This document shows, one piece after another, positions 43,731-52,799 of a DNA stretch of 64,000 nucleotides (the stretch's first letter is position 1; each line of letters opens with the position of its first letter). Source of the stretch: Paenibacillaceae bacterium (GTDB lineage Bacteria; Bacillota; Bacilli; Paenibacillales; Paenibacillaceae); contig REGQ01000005.1 of NCBI GenBank assembly GCA_004134985.1, forward strand, positions 186,001 to 250,000. Direction: 5' to 3'. The position numbers and the translations under genes are program-made. The notes beneath the pieces were generated by a model. The model was not told the origin of the DNA, did no database searches, and worked only from the letters and a program-made list of their open reading frames with translations.

Positions 43731-45962
43731 ATGATCGCTAAATGGAAGAGCAGTTACTATTTTCGATTGGTGCTGTCCTATACGGCTTTGGCTTTACTAT
43801 TAATCGGGATTACGGGAGGCTATCTGCTCGGCAATGCGAATAAACTGGTATCCAGTGAAGTCGCCAAAGATTCCAGATATGGTCTGCTGAGTGTCAAAGA
43901 TGTGGTGGAAACCAATTTTTTACGTGTTTATGAAGACGCTTTCTTTAATAAAGTTCTGACGACAGTAAATAACGAAAGCAACGAGGAAATTAAGTATTTT
44001 CTTCAGGACGAGCGCATTGATGATGTCAATCGCGTCGTGCGTTTCGTTCATGACCTCGAATTGATTACTGAAATGACGGCAGGACTTGACGGCATCACCT
44101 TGTTTAACCGCAAGCAGCAATATGTGATGAATCAGGACCGCTATTATGTAACGCCGGACAATACGGCTGACGCTAATTTCCTGCATTCCCTGGAAACCGT
44201 GCTGCCTCATCAGTGGTTTCTGCGTGAGAAACCGGGTTCGCCGGACGGTAAAGTACTGACCTATGTCTTCACACTGCCCTACAATGTTGAGCCATCCAAA
44301 GCTTCCGGGTTTCTGTACCTCGACATCAGTCTCGTTCATCTCAAAGAAATGGTGCGTAGCGCCCTCAGCTTCCCTTATTCAAATCTCTATTTGTTCGATG
44401 AGCGGGGGTCGCTTCTGTTGGGCGGGGAAAGCGCGCCGGAGGCGGAGATGGAGACGGTCAACGGCCTTGTGATGAATCAGAGCATGCCCGGGCAGGCGGA
44501 AGCCAATTCATTCTCAAGGTATGACAATAAAGTGATTTCAATCCTTCCATCCGAAGATTCGGCCAAAGGGTGGACGTATGCGATTGTTCGTCCAATGGAC
44601 TCTTTCTTTCTGTCGGCTGACAAGATGAAGCGGCAAGTTTGGATGGCTTGTCTGATTGCGCTGCTCGGCGGAGTAATCGTATCTTTCCTGATGTCTCGTC
44701 AATTTTATATTCCTTTAAAAAAACTGCTGTACTCTATCCGTCATTTATACAGTGGCCCAACCGTATATACGAACGGCCATGAATATGCGGTTATTGATCA
44801 TATGCTCATGGTCATCGATACGAATATGATGAAAATGAAAGATCAGGTGCGACTAAAGCAAATTACGCGGTTAATAACGGGCCAGCAATTGGCGGCAGGC
44901 TTCGATGATTTGCCGGCAATTCCGCTGGAATGCCGATATATTGTTGCCTATCTGGTGACCGAGCCGGGGGAGAGCGAGCATCTAGCGGGGCTGCTCGGCA
45001 AGCAGACCGAACTGATTGGCGAATTTGTTCCGCTCAGCGCGCGTGAGCAGGCACTGCTGGTGTTCATCTACGATCCTTCCATTGCGCCCGTACAACTATT
45101 AATGAAAGCGCTGCAATCGATGCAGTTGACGGCGGACCGAATTGCCTTTGGAGCGGGCATTGGCAGTGTGGTCGATTCAGTCGATGCGATCTACCAATCT
45201 TACCAGGAAGCAGTGCAAGCTCATAAGTACTGCTATGTTCGCGGCAGAGACGCCATTGTTACTTTCGAGGACATCGCCCTGATTCAGGAGCAAGCGCTGC
45301 TCCCGGATGTCGGTTATGAGTTGCTGCAGCATAAGCTGCTTGCCGGCAGCGTCAGCGAGGCCGGGCGATGGATGGATGAGTTGTCTGCCAAGCTGCGCAC
45401 CGAACCGATTCGAGTGGAGATGGTGGAGCTGATTATGCTTCGTCTGAAGGCGCTGCTGTCCCAGGTCGCGCTGGAGCAAAATCTGCCTACGCTGTTTACC
45501 GCAGGCGGCGGCCAGCAATCCGTTGCAAGTATGAACAGCATGTTCGAGGAGACATTCGTTGCGCTTAAAGATCAGGCTGCCGGTATCGCCCAGCATATCC
45601 ATGACAGCCGCAATGAAGCGCAGCTGGAAAAAATAAATTTCTTGAAGGCTCATATTATCGAGCATCTTGCCGACGATCTGTCATTGGATCTATTGGCCGC
45701 ACAGGTCAATTTGTCAGCCAACTATTTATCCACTTTATTCGGATCGGTCACCGGTGAATCGTTTACGGAATACTTGAACAGGCTCCGGCTGGAACAAGCG
45801 AGCCATCTGCTTGTGACTTCTCCGGGACTTACTGTAGCCAAAATTGCCACGAATATCGGCTACCGCAACTCCCAATATTTCTGTACGAAGTTTAAGGCGA
45901 GGTTTGGCGTCACACCGATGCAGTATCGCAATGCTAAACAGGTGCAGGAGCGGCTTGTATAG
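43731..45962 (+). CDS. Membrane-bound AraC-family regulator with extracellular sensor (YesS-like)
   Basis: A 743-residue one-protein sensor and regulator common in Paenibacillus. It has a membrane segment at about 12-32, an extracellular Cache-like sensor to about 300, a second membrane segment at about 303-323, a cytoplasmic linker, and a C-terminal AraC double helix-turn-helix (about 640-740: LDLLAAQVNLSANYLSTLF, then IATNIGYRNSQYF). Such proteins usually activate a neighbouring sugar-importer operon, here the one starting at 46072. Confidence 0.9.
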   Translation: MIAKWKSSYYFRLVLSYTALALLLIGITGGYLLGNANKLVSSEVAKDSRYGLLSVKDVVETNFLRVYEDAFFNKVLTTVNNESNEEIKYFLQDERIDDVNRVVRFVHDLELITEMTAGLDGITLFNRKQQYVMNQDRYYVTPDNTADANFLHSLETVLPHQWFLREKPGSPDGKVLTYVFTLPYNVEPSKASGFLYLDISLVHLKEMVRSALSFPYSNLYLFDERGSLLLGGESAPEAEMETVNGLVMNQSMPGQAEANSFSRYDNKVISILPSEDSAKGWTYAIVRPMDSFFLSADKMKRQVWMACLIALLGGVIVSFLMSRQFYIPLKKLLYSIRHLYSGPTVYTNGHEYAVIDHMLMVIDTNMMKMKDQVRLKQITRLITGQQLAAGFDDLPAIPLECRYIVAYLVTEPGESEHLAGLLGKQTELIGEFVPLSAREQALLVFIYDPSIAPVQLLMKALQSMQLTADRIAFGAGIGSVVDSVDAIYQSYQEAVQAHKYCYVRGRDAIVTFEDIALIQEQALLPDVGYELLQHKLLAGSVSEAGRWMDELSAKLRTEPIRVEMVELIMLRLKALLSQVALEQNLPTLFTAGGGQQSVASMNSMFEETFVALKDQAAGIAQHIHDSRNEAQLEKINFLKAHIIEHLADDLSLDLLAAQVNLSANYLSTLFGSVTGESFTEYLNRLRLEQASHLLVTSPGLTVAKIATNIGYRNSQYFCTKFKARFGVTPMQYRNAKQVQERLV

Positions 45963-46018
45963 GCATAATAATAAGAAATTATAACGTTTCGGATAATTTT
46001 GCAATGGCGTAAGTGGCT

Positions 46019-46032
46019 TGTTAGCGTTTACA
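46019..46032 (+). promoter_or_regulatory. CcpA cre site
   Basis: TGTTAGCGTTTACA matches the cre consensus TGWNANCGNTNWCA at every defined position. It lies 40 bases before the first gene of the dehydrogenase/importer operon, so glucose-type catabolite repression is expected. Confidence 0.75.
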
Positions 46033-46071
46033 TTTAGGTGGAGGCCAGTTACGAAGGGGTTGAGTGTACAG

Positions 46072-47151
46072 ATGAACCCGATAAAAGTAGGTATTATCGG
46101 CCAAGGAAGAAGCGGCCATGACATTCATGCCAAAACATTAAGCCAACTGCCAGAATTATTCGAAATTACGGCTGTATCCGATCCTGAATCGTCCTTCCGT
46201 CAGCGTGCTGCAGACGCATACGGCTGTGAGGCGTATACAGACTACAAGCAGCTGCTGCAGCACAAGGAGCTCGAATTAATCGTAAATGCTTCGCCAAGCC
46301 ATCTGCATGTTCCCTTGACCCTGGAAAGCCTGCAGCAAGGTTTTCATGTGCTTTGTGAAAAACCGCTGGCGCGCACCGCCTCCGAGGTGGATGCTTTAAT
46401 CACCGCGGCTGAGCAAAGCGGTAAGCTGCTCACTGCATTTCAGCAATCGCGCTACTCGCCCTCCTTCCAAAAAATTATGGAAGTCATTCGTTCGGGCGTG
46501 CTTGGACGCATCGTTCAGGCCAGCATATCCTTTAATGGTTTTGCCCGACGTTGGGATTGGCAAACCTTGCAGGAGAATAATGGAGGAAACCTGCTGAACA
46601 CCGGGCCGCATCCGCTTGATCAAGCGCTTCAACTGTTGGGTACGGATGAAATGCCGCAAGTCCACTGTTATATGGATCGGGTTAACACATTCGGAGATGC
46701 GGAGGATTATGTCAAACTGCTGATGCATAAAGCGGGCCATCCAGTGCTGGATATCGAAATCTCCTCATGCGATGCCTATCCTTCCGCTATTTATCGCATT
46801 CAGGGGCAATATGGCGGGATAAGCGGCAATACGACGCAGTTGCAATGGCGTTATTTTGCTCCGGAGCAAGCACCGCATCAGACGCTTGTCCGCACGCCTT
46901 TGAAGCATCCGGACGGCAGCCCTGCCTATGGTTCTGAGACGCTGCCCTGGGTGGAGGAACAGTGGGAAATTCCCGAAGCGCAGCAAGATATGCTGTCTTA
47001 TGTCAGCCGGGCTTTTTATGGCAATTTGTATGCTGCTCTGCGCCATGGGGAGCCGCTTGAAGTAACGCCGCAGAAGGTCAAGCAGCAGATTGCGGTAATT
47101 GAAGAATGCCATAGGCAAAATCCATTGTCGCGTTTCACGGACAATGATTGA
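46072..47151 (+). CDS. Gfo/Idh/MocA family oxidoreductase
   Basis: A 359-residue NAD(P)-dependent sugar or inositol dehydrogenase-type protein. Rossmann motif G-Q-G-R-S-G near the start, then VNASPSHLHVPL and the catalytic-region CEKPLA; the C-terminal domain has NTGPHPLDQAL with a conserved His. ATG 46072 is the first to begin directly at the Rossmann fold, although its ribosome site (AAGGGG) is about 13 bases away, so the start is less certain. First gene of the cre-preceded operon. Confidence 0.85.
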   Translation: MNPIKVGIIGQGRSGHDIHAKTLSQLPELFEITAVSDPESSFRQRAADAYGCEAYTDYKQLLQHKELELIVNASPSHLHVPLTLESLQQGFHVLCEKPLARTASEVDALITAAEQSGKLLTAFQQSRYSPSFQKIMEVIRSGVLGRIVQASISFNGFARRWDWQTLQENNGGNLLNTGPHPLDQALQLLGTDEMPQVHCYMDRVNTFGDAEDYVKLLMHKAGHPVLDIEISSCDAYPSAIYRIQGQYGGISGNTTQLQWRYFAPEQAPHQTLVRTPLKHPDGSPAYGSETLPWVEEQWEIPEAQQDMLSYVSRAFYGNLYAALRHGEPLEVTPQKVKQQIAVIEECHRQNPLSRFTDND

Positions 47152-47164
47152 GCGGGAGGACAGC

Positions 47165-48076
47165 ATGACGGATGAATTGAAACTGGGCATGATTGGTCTG
47201 GATACGTCCCATGTCATCGTTTTCTCGGAAATTTTAACTGACCCCAATCATGCTTATCATGTGCCAGGGGCCAAAGTTGTCGCGGGCTACCCCGGCGGTT
47301 CTCCTGATATGCATGCCAGCATATCCCGGGTTGAAGGCTATACCAGCGAATTGCAGGATCGATTCGGAATAGCGATGGTTGATTCACCGAAAGCATTAGC
47401 TGAGCAATGTGATGCTATTCTGCTCCACTCGGTGGATGGACGCGTGCATCTGGAGCAGTTCCGCCAAATTGTGTCCTGCGGAAAGCCGGTGTTTATTGAT
47501 AAGCCGTTCGCCACCACGCTGGCTGATGCGCAAGAAATGGTGAAGCTCGCTGAAGCCTATCAGGTACCGATGATGAGCTGCTCATCTTTGCGCTACGCCA
47601 GCGGACTGACTGAAGCATTGACTAACGCGCCGGAAGAGGATGGCGCAATTATCGGTGTTGACTGCTCTGGCCCGACACCGTTGGACGCGGCACTGCCGGG
47701 ATTATATTGCTATGGCATTCATGCAGTAGAGATGCTCTATACTGCAATGGGTCCGGGCTGTGTGGAGGTTAGCACACGCTCCAACGAGCACTATGACCTG
47801 GTCGTTGGTCAGTGGCTGGATGGCAGAATCGGCACTGTGCGAGGCAACCGCAAAGGAAACTACCAGTTTGGGGCGGTCATTCAGCGGGAGAAGAATACAC
47901 ATTATATCAATGTAAGCGCTCACCAAAAGCCGTATTATGCCAGCTTGCTGGAACAGGTGCTGCACATGTTCCGAACAGGCAAGTCACCGATTCCGACTGC
48001 GGAATCACTGGAAATTATCCGGTTCATTGAGGCTTCCAATGAAAGCGCACTGACAGGTCGGATGGTTGTTTTATAG
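47165..48076 (+). CDS. Gfo/Idh/MocA family oxidoreductase
   Basis: A second, shorter dehydrogenase-type protein (303 residues from ATG 47165, GGGAGGA seven bases upstream). The dinucleotide region is atypical (GMIGLDTSHV in place of a G-x-G-x-x-G motif), but DKPFATTLADA and the C-terminal CYGIHAVEML are family features. It probably works with the preceding enzyme in oxidation-reduction of an imported polyol or sugar. Cofactor binding is uncertain because of the altered glycine motif. Confidence 0.82.
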   Translation: MTDELKLGMIGLDTSHVIVFSEILTDPNHAYHVPGAKVVAGYPGGSPDMHASISRVEGYTSELQDRFGIAMVDSPKALAEQCDAILLHSVDGRVHLEQFRQIVSCGKPVFIDKPFATTLADAQEMVKLAEAYQVPMMSCSSLRYASGLTEALTNAPEEDGAIIGVDCSGPTPLDAALPGLYCYGIHAVEMLYTAMGPGCVEVSTRSNEHYDLVVGQWLDGRIGTVRGNRKGNYQFGAVIQREKNTHYINVSAHQKPYYASLLEQVLHMFRTGKSPIPTAESLEIIRFIEASNESALTGRMVVL

Positions 48077-48111
48077 CAAAAAAAAGAAAATATGGAAAGG
48101 ATGAGTAGCCG

Positions 48112-49113
48112 ATGCAGCCCAACACATCAGCCGAAGTTTCGGCTACCGCTCAGAAGGGGCATCCAAACCTTGGCGGACAACCAACATTCCAGAAGCGGCC
48201 CTATTGGCGGCAAACCTGGAAAGCCTACAAACGCTACAAGTATATGTTCATTCTGTTGGCACCCGCATTAATCTGGTATCTGCTCTTCGCCTATGGACCG
48301 CTGTACGGGATACAGCTTGCGTTTAAGGATTTCATTATTAATAAAGGCATTATGGGCAGCCCGTGGATAGGCTATAAACACTTTGAAGCCATGATCAGCG
48401 GAGCGCAGGATTTTCACCTTATTATCCGCAATACGGTTGTGCTCAGCTTCTATCATATCTTGTTTGGCTTTCCGGCGCCGATCGTGCTGGCGCTATTGTT
48501 CAATGAAGTTCGCTTTGAATTTTTCAAGCGAATTTCTCAAACGCTATCCTATCTTCCGCATTTTCTGTCATGGGTCGTCGTAGCAGGATTTATGTTCACC
48601 GTCCTCTCTCCTTCCAGCGGCATTGTCAATGCGATCATCGGATATTTTGGAATCGATCCGATCTACTTCGTTGGCAAAGCGGAATATTTCCGCTTCACCC
48701 TGGTATCCTCGGCAATCTGGAAAGAAATCGGGTGGGGAGCGATCATTTATTTGGCAGCGCTTGCCGGGATTAACCCGCAAATGTATGAAGCTGCCATTGT
48801 CGACGGAGCGGGCCGCTTCAAGCAATTGCTTTACATTACACTGCCTTCGCTGCTCCCGGTCATTTCCATTATGTTTATTCTGCGTATCGGGCATGTGCTT
48901 GATGCCGGCTTCGATCAGGTGTTGAACATGTATACGCCGGCAACATATAGTGTGGCGGATATTTTGGATACGTATGTGTACCGGATCGGGCTTGAGCAGA
49001 TGCAGTTCAGCTTTGCCACGGCAGTCGGCTTATTCAAAAACGTGATAGCGCTTACTCTGGTGCTGTTCACCAACTATATTGTGAAGCGTGCAGGACAGGA
49101 GGGGCTGGTATGA
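48112..49113 (+). CDS. ABC transporter permease, LplB/polysaccharide-type
   Basis: A 333-residue permease of the LplB type, with a longer N-terminal cytoplasmic part and the LFAYGPLYGIQLAFKDF motif. EAA loop Y-E-A-A-I-V-D-G-A followed by LPSLLP. AAAGGATGAG precedes the ATG. It forms the importer with the LplC-type permease and LplA-type receptor downstream. Confidence 0.93.
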   Translation: MQPNTSAEVSATAQKGHPNLGGQPTFQKRPYWRQTWKAYKRYKYMFILLAPALIWYLLFAYGPLYGIQLAFKDFIINKGIMGSPWIGYKHFEAMISGAQDFHLIIRNTVVLSFYHILFGFPAPIVLALLFNEVRFEFFKRISQTLSYLPHFLSWVVVAGFMFTVLSPSSGIVNAIIGYFGIDPIYFVGKAEYFRFTLVSSAIWKEIGWGAIIYLAALAGINPQMYEAAIVDGAGRFKQLLYITLPSLLPVISIMFILRIGHVLDAGFDQVLNMYTPATYSVADILDTYVYRIGLEQMQFSFATAVGLFKNVIALTLVLFTNYIVKRAGQEGLV

Positions 49114-49144
49114 TCGGATACAGCTGCGGAAGGGTGATAATGCG

Positions 49145-50008
49145 ATGAAAATGACTTTGCCGGAAAAACTGTTTCAGATCATCGTGCTCCTGTTGCTCGG
49201 CTTGATGTGTACGACGATGCTCTATCCGTTCCTGCATCAAGTGACATTGTCATTAAGTGCCGATGCTCCGCGCCTTGGTGTCAGCCTTATTCCGAAAAAC
49301 TTCTCGTTCTCCTCTTACTTGGAACTGTTTAAAACTGAGGAGATCTGGACCGCGCTCGGCAACTCGGTATTCAGAACAGTTGTCGGCACCTTGCTGATGG
49401 TCGGGGTTATGTCTGCAGCAGCCTATGCCTTGTCGAAAAAGGGACTGCCGCATCGTAAATTTTATACGTACCTGATTATTATAACGATGTTCTTCAGCGG
49501 AGGGCTGCTGCCAACGTATTTGCTTGTGCAAGGCATCGGACTGATGGACTCCAAATGGGCGCTTATTCTGCCCTGTCTGATCAATACCTTCTGGTTGATT
49601 ATTATCCGCAATTTTTTCATGGAGCTGTCAGAGGAAATAGAGGAGTCGGCCCGCATTGATGGCGCCAATGATATTCGGATTTTTGTTGGCATCGTGCTGC
49701 CGGTATCCTTGCCGATTATTGCGACGATGATCTTGTTCGGTGCAGTCCATCACTGGAATGCATGGTTTGATGCGTTGTTGTATGCCCAAAGCCAAGACCA
49801 GCTCGTTCTGCAAATTTACTTGCGGCGATTAATTGTCAATCAGGATGAAAGCATGCTGATGCAGGCGATGATGAGCACGAATGCCCCGCCAACGGAGTCG
49901 CTAAAAGCGGCCGTGCTTGTCTTCACGACCTTGCCGATTTTACTTGTTTACCCGTTTCTCCAAAAGTACTTCACTAAAGGAATTATGATTGGCTCGGTTA
50001 AAGGCTAG
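49145..50008 (+). CDS. ABC transporter permease, LplC/MalG type
   Basis: A 287-residue permease from ATG 49145 (GGAAGGGTGA upstream; an in-frame ATG at 49088 lies within the previous gene). The EAA loop is E-E-S-A-R-I-D-G-A followed by LPVSLP. Ends in KGIMIGSVKG, characteristic of LplC-type subunits. Confidence 0.92.
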   Translation: MKMTLPEKLFQIIVLLLLGLMCTTMLYPFLHQVTLSLSADAPRLGVSLIPKNFSFSSYLELFKTEEIWTALGNSVFRTVVGTLLMVGVMSAAAYALSKKGLPHRKFYTYLIIITMFFSGGLLPTYLLVQGIGLMDSKWALILPCLINTFWLIIIRNFFMELSEEIEESARIDGANDIRIFVGIVLPVSLPIIATMILFGAVHHWNAWFDALLYAQSQDQLVLQIYLRRLIVNQDESMLMQAMMSTNAPPTESLKAAVLVFTTLPILLVYPFLQKYFTKGIMIGSVKG

Positions 50009-50033
50009 CAGGCTTCTGTGGCAACGGTTATTG

Positions 50034-50054
50034 AGCGGTCGCAGATTGACCGCT
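50034..50054 (+). other. Intercistronic hairpin before the binding-protein gene
   Basis: AGCGGTC (50034-50040) pairs with GACCGCT (50048-50054) over a 7-base loop, with no T-tract. It may mark an mRNA processing or stability point that raises expression of the binding protein. Confidence 0.45.
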
Positions 50055-50092
50055 GAATACAATAGACATGAATAATAGGGAGGTTTTTACAC

Positions 50093-51706
50093 ATGTTGAA
50101 GGGCAAAGCATGGAAAGCAGGGATTGCGGCCTTGCTGCTTGTTATGGTATTGGCAGGCTGTGGCGGCGCGAACAATCCGGCAGGGGAGACACCTGGCAAA
50201 ACGACAGAGAAACCCGCCAAACCAACGAATTCCCCGGATGACAATGCACAGGCAGCGGACGCTCCTGTCGAGTTTTCATGGATTGGCGCCTATATTCTGG
50301 GTAAGGATACGATGGCTCAGAAGTATTTGGAAGAGAAGTTGAATGTCAAAATTACACCGACTGGCATTGACCGCTCCAACTGGGAGCAGCAGATCAATGT
50401 GAAGCTTGCTGCTGGCGAAAAGCCGGATTTCTTCGGCAATCTTGACATCTCAATGTACCACTGGCTGACCTATGTCAAGCAGGAACTGATCGGCGAAATT
50501 CCGGTTGAAGTTATTCGGCAGCATGCGCCGAACTATGCCAAGATGGTTGATGAAATGGACAAAACAGCCTGGGACATCAGTGTCATCGACGGTAAAAACT
50601 ATGGTATCCCTAAATTTTACGGTGAAGGCGGCTCCCCGTTTGTACCGGCTTATAATGAAGCGTGGCTGAAAAAGATTGGCTATAATGAGCCTCCCAAAAC
50701 GCTGGAAGAGCTTGAGGATGTGCTGACGAAGTTCCGCAATGATGATCCGGACGGCAATGGCAAGAAGGATACGTATGGCATCAGCGCGCGTGGGAAAGAC
50801 ACGCTGGCCAGCAATCAAATTTTCAATACGGTATTTGCCGCTCACGGCATTACGCCTTCCGGTTGGGTTGAACAGCCTGATGGCAAAGTGAAATTTGGTT
50901 TCACGACGGAAGAAGCCCGTACAGCGCTCAAACTGTTGAATAAATGGTATAAGGATGGAATTATCGATCCCGAGTTTATTACAGATGATTGGAACAGTTA
51001 CCGTGCGAAGTTCGCGGGCGGAAAGATCGGCATGCTGGATCAGGCGCTTTGGTATCATGACCACAGTTCAGGCCAGGTGGGGCAGGATTCCGAAAAGGCA
51101 GGCATGAAGATGGTCGTTGGCAAACCGGTTATCGGTACGACTGGCAAGATGATGGGGATCGCACAAGGTTATAAGCAGGTTCCATTCTCAATCGGGGTGG
51201 AGGCAGCCAAAGATCCGAAGAAAGTGGAGGCCATTCTGAAGGTGCTGGATCTGACGGCAACGAATGAGGAAGCTTACCTGATGACAGGCTTCGGAATTGA
51301 AGGGGAGCATTATGATATGGTTGATGGCGGACCCGTGCAAAGACCGGAGTATACCGACCCGGCCAAAGCTGCATCAGCGCTCGGACTGAACTTCTTCAAC
51401 CCGGCGAAAAGCAATCCGTCAATGATTCATCTTGATTACCCATCTGACAAGTTGGCGTTTAAAGAGCAGGTTAATGACCCGGATATCATTCGCATTATAG
51501 ATAAAATGCAAATGCGGATTCTTCCGACATGGGATGCCAACAAAGATGCTTTCACGAAAATGTTGAAGGAATACGAACTGAAATTTATTGTCGGTGAAGT
51601 TGATTTGGATCAGGGCTTTGACGATTTTGTTGCCGAAATGAACAAAATCGGGTTGGATAAAGCAACAGAGGAAGCAAATGAGATTTATGCAAATATTCCG
51701 AAGTGA
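50093..51706 (+). CDS. LplA-type substrate-binding lipoprotein
   Basis: A 537-residue binding protein of the LplA/oligosaccharide type, longer than ordinary family 1 members. Lipobox L-A-G-C23, a Pro/Thr-rich linker, then the family's segments such as the DDPDGNGKKDTYG calcium-loop-like motif near residue 220. GGGAGG precedes the ATG. It serves the permeases just upstream. Confidence 0.93.
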   Translation: MLKGKAWKAGIAALLLVMVLAGCGGANNPAGETPGKTTEKPAKPTNSPDDNAQAADAPVEFSWIGAYILGKDTMAQKYLEEKLNVKITPTGIDRSNWEQQINVKLAAGEKPDFFGNLDISMYHWLTYVKQELIGEIPVEVIRQHAPNYAKMVDEMDKTAWDISVIDGKNYGIPKFYGEGGSPFVPAYNEAWLKKIGYNEPPKTLEELEDVLTKFRNDDPDGNGKKDTYGISARGKDTLASNQIFNTVFAAHGITPSGWVEQPDGKVKFGFTTEEARTALKLLNKWYKDGIIDPEFITDDWNSYRAKFAGGKIGMLDQALWYHDHSSGQVGQDSEKAGMKMVVGKPVIGTTGKMMGIAQGYKQVPFSIGVEAAKDPKKVEAILKVLDLTATNEEAYLMTGFGIEGEHYDMVDGGPVQRPEYTDPAKAASALGLNFFNPAKSNPSMIHLDYPSDKLAFKEQVNDPDIIRIIDKMQMRILPTWDANKDAFTKMLKEYELKFIVGEVDLDQGFDDFVAEMNKIGLDKATEEANEIYANIPK

Positions 51707-51787
51707 GCTAATTAACCGCTTCAACCGAAGTAATCAGTGCAGTTCAAGCAACTATACTGGCAATTAACGAGGGGGATGAACGAGGCG

Positions 51788-52786
51788 ATGACCCGCGTAA
51801 AAGGAATGGTGCACAGCTTTGAGGATGATCATTTCAAAGTGCTGTGTGATAACAATCAATGGTTTGAATTCCCGATTCCTGGGGACCGGCCGGCAGTTGG
51901 AGAGCGTATCGTGGTGATTGTGGGAGATCAGCCGGTATATGAGCGTCTTGATGCCAAATTGTTATCGGCCAGGGAAATTGCCGATACCCTGTATCGTTTT
52001 GATCAGGTAGAAACCAAGCGGATACCAACCGCTGACGATGTTACGGAGGAGGATATCCAACGGTTTGCGGAACAGGGTTATCTGGTAATTGACCAATTGC
52101 TGAATGAGCAAGAGGTTGCAGATGCCTTGCAAGCGATAGATGATATTATTCAACTGCGCATCGTTGGTCCGCGTTTGCAGTTTATGAAGAAGGAAAGTCA
52201 GCTGAATACGCCGGAAGAACGTACGCTTGCGATGCGCAAACTGCACCGATTTATCGACTTTGCTCCGGCGCTGCACCATATTTGTTTCCACCCTGGACTG
52301 CAGCGGGTTTTGGAGCGGGTATTTGGGGAGTCGGCGCGGTTTCTGGAGGATCAGGCGATTTTAAAGCCGCCGAGCGCAGAGGCTGGCGGGGAGAAGCCAT
52401 GGCATCAGGATATGGCGTATGGGCAGCTCTCCCAAACGAAGATGATCTGCGGGGTGTGGGTTGCACTGGATGAAGCTTCACTTGATAATGGCTGCATGCA
52501 TGTTATTCCAGGCACCCATCACCAGGGCGCGGTGCCTCATTTTGCGGTTCGCGACTGGCAAATTTGCGATGCTCATATTGAGGTGGAGCGCGACGTCGCA
52601 ATCCCGCTCAAGCCTGGAGGCGCACTGTTTTTTGCAGGGATGCTGCATCATGGGACACCGCCTAACTTCTCGGGACGCCGCCGCCAGGCATTGCAATTTC
52701 ATTATTGTCCGGATTCATCGGAGCGGATGACACCCAAGCAATTCAAGGAAGTGTTCACAAGCGAGATGTCTGGCGCCGAATGTTGA
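51788..52786 (+). CDS. Phytanoyl-CoA dioxygenase (PhyH) family protein
   Basis: A putative Fe(II)/2-oxoglutarate oxygenase. From ATG 51788 the product has 332 residues (ATG 51776 and 51737 are alternatives; the ribosome site GAGGGGG at 51768 does not decide). Iron ligands are H206-Q-D208 and a distal His in LHHG (287/288), with an Arg (GRRRQAL) for 2-oxoglutarate. About 75 N-terminal residues precede the usual PhyH domain. Being last in a sugar operon, it may hydroxylate the imported compound; inference. Confidence 0.85.
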   Translation: MTRVKGMVHSFEDDHFKVLCDNNQWFEFPIPGDRPAVGERIVVIVGDQPVYERLDAKLLSAREIADTLYRFDQVETKRIPTADDVTEEDIQRFAEQGYLVIDQLLNEQEVADALQAIDDIIQLRIVGPRLQFMKKESQLNTPEERTLAMRKLHRFIDFAPALHHICFHPGLQRVLERVFGESARFLEDQAILKPPSAEAGGEKPWHQDMAYGQLSQTKMICGVWVALDEASLDNGCMHVIPGTHHQGAVPHFAVRDWQICDAHIEVERDVAIPLKPGGALFFAGMLHHGTPPNFSGRRRQALQFHYCPDSSERMTPKQFKEVFTSEMSGAEC

Positions 52787-52799
52787 TTTAAGAAAAAGA

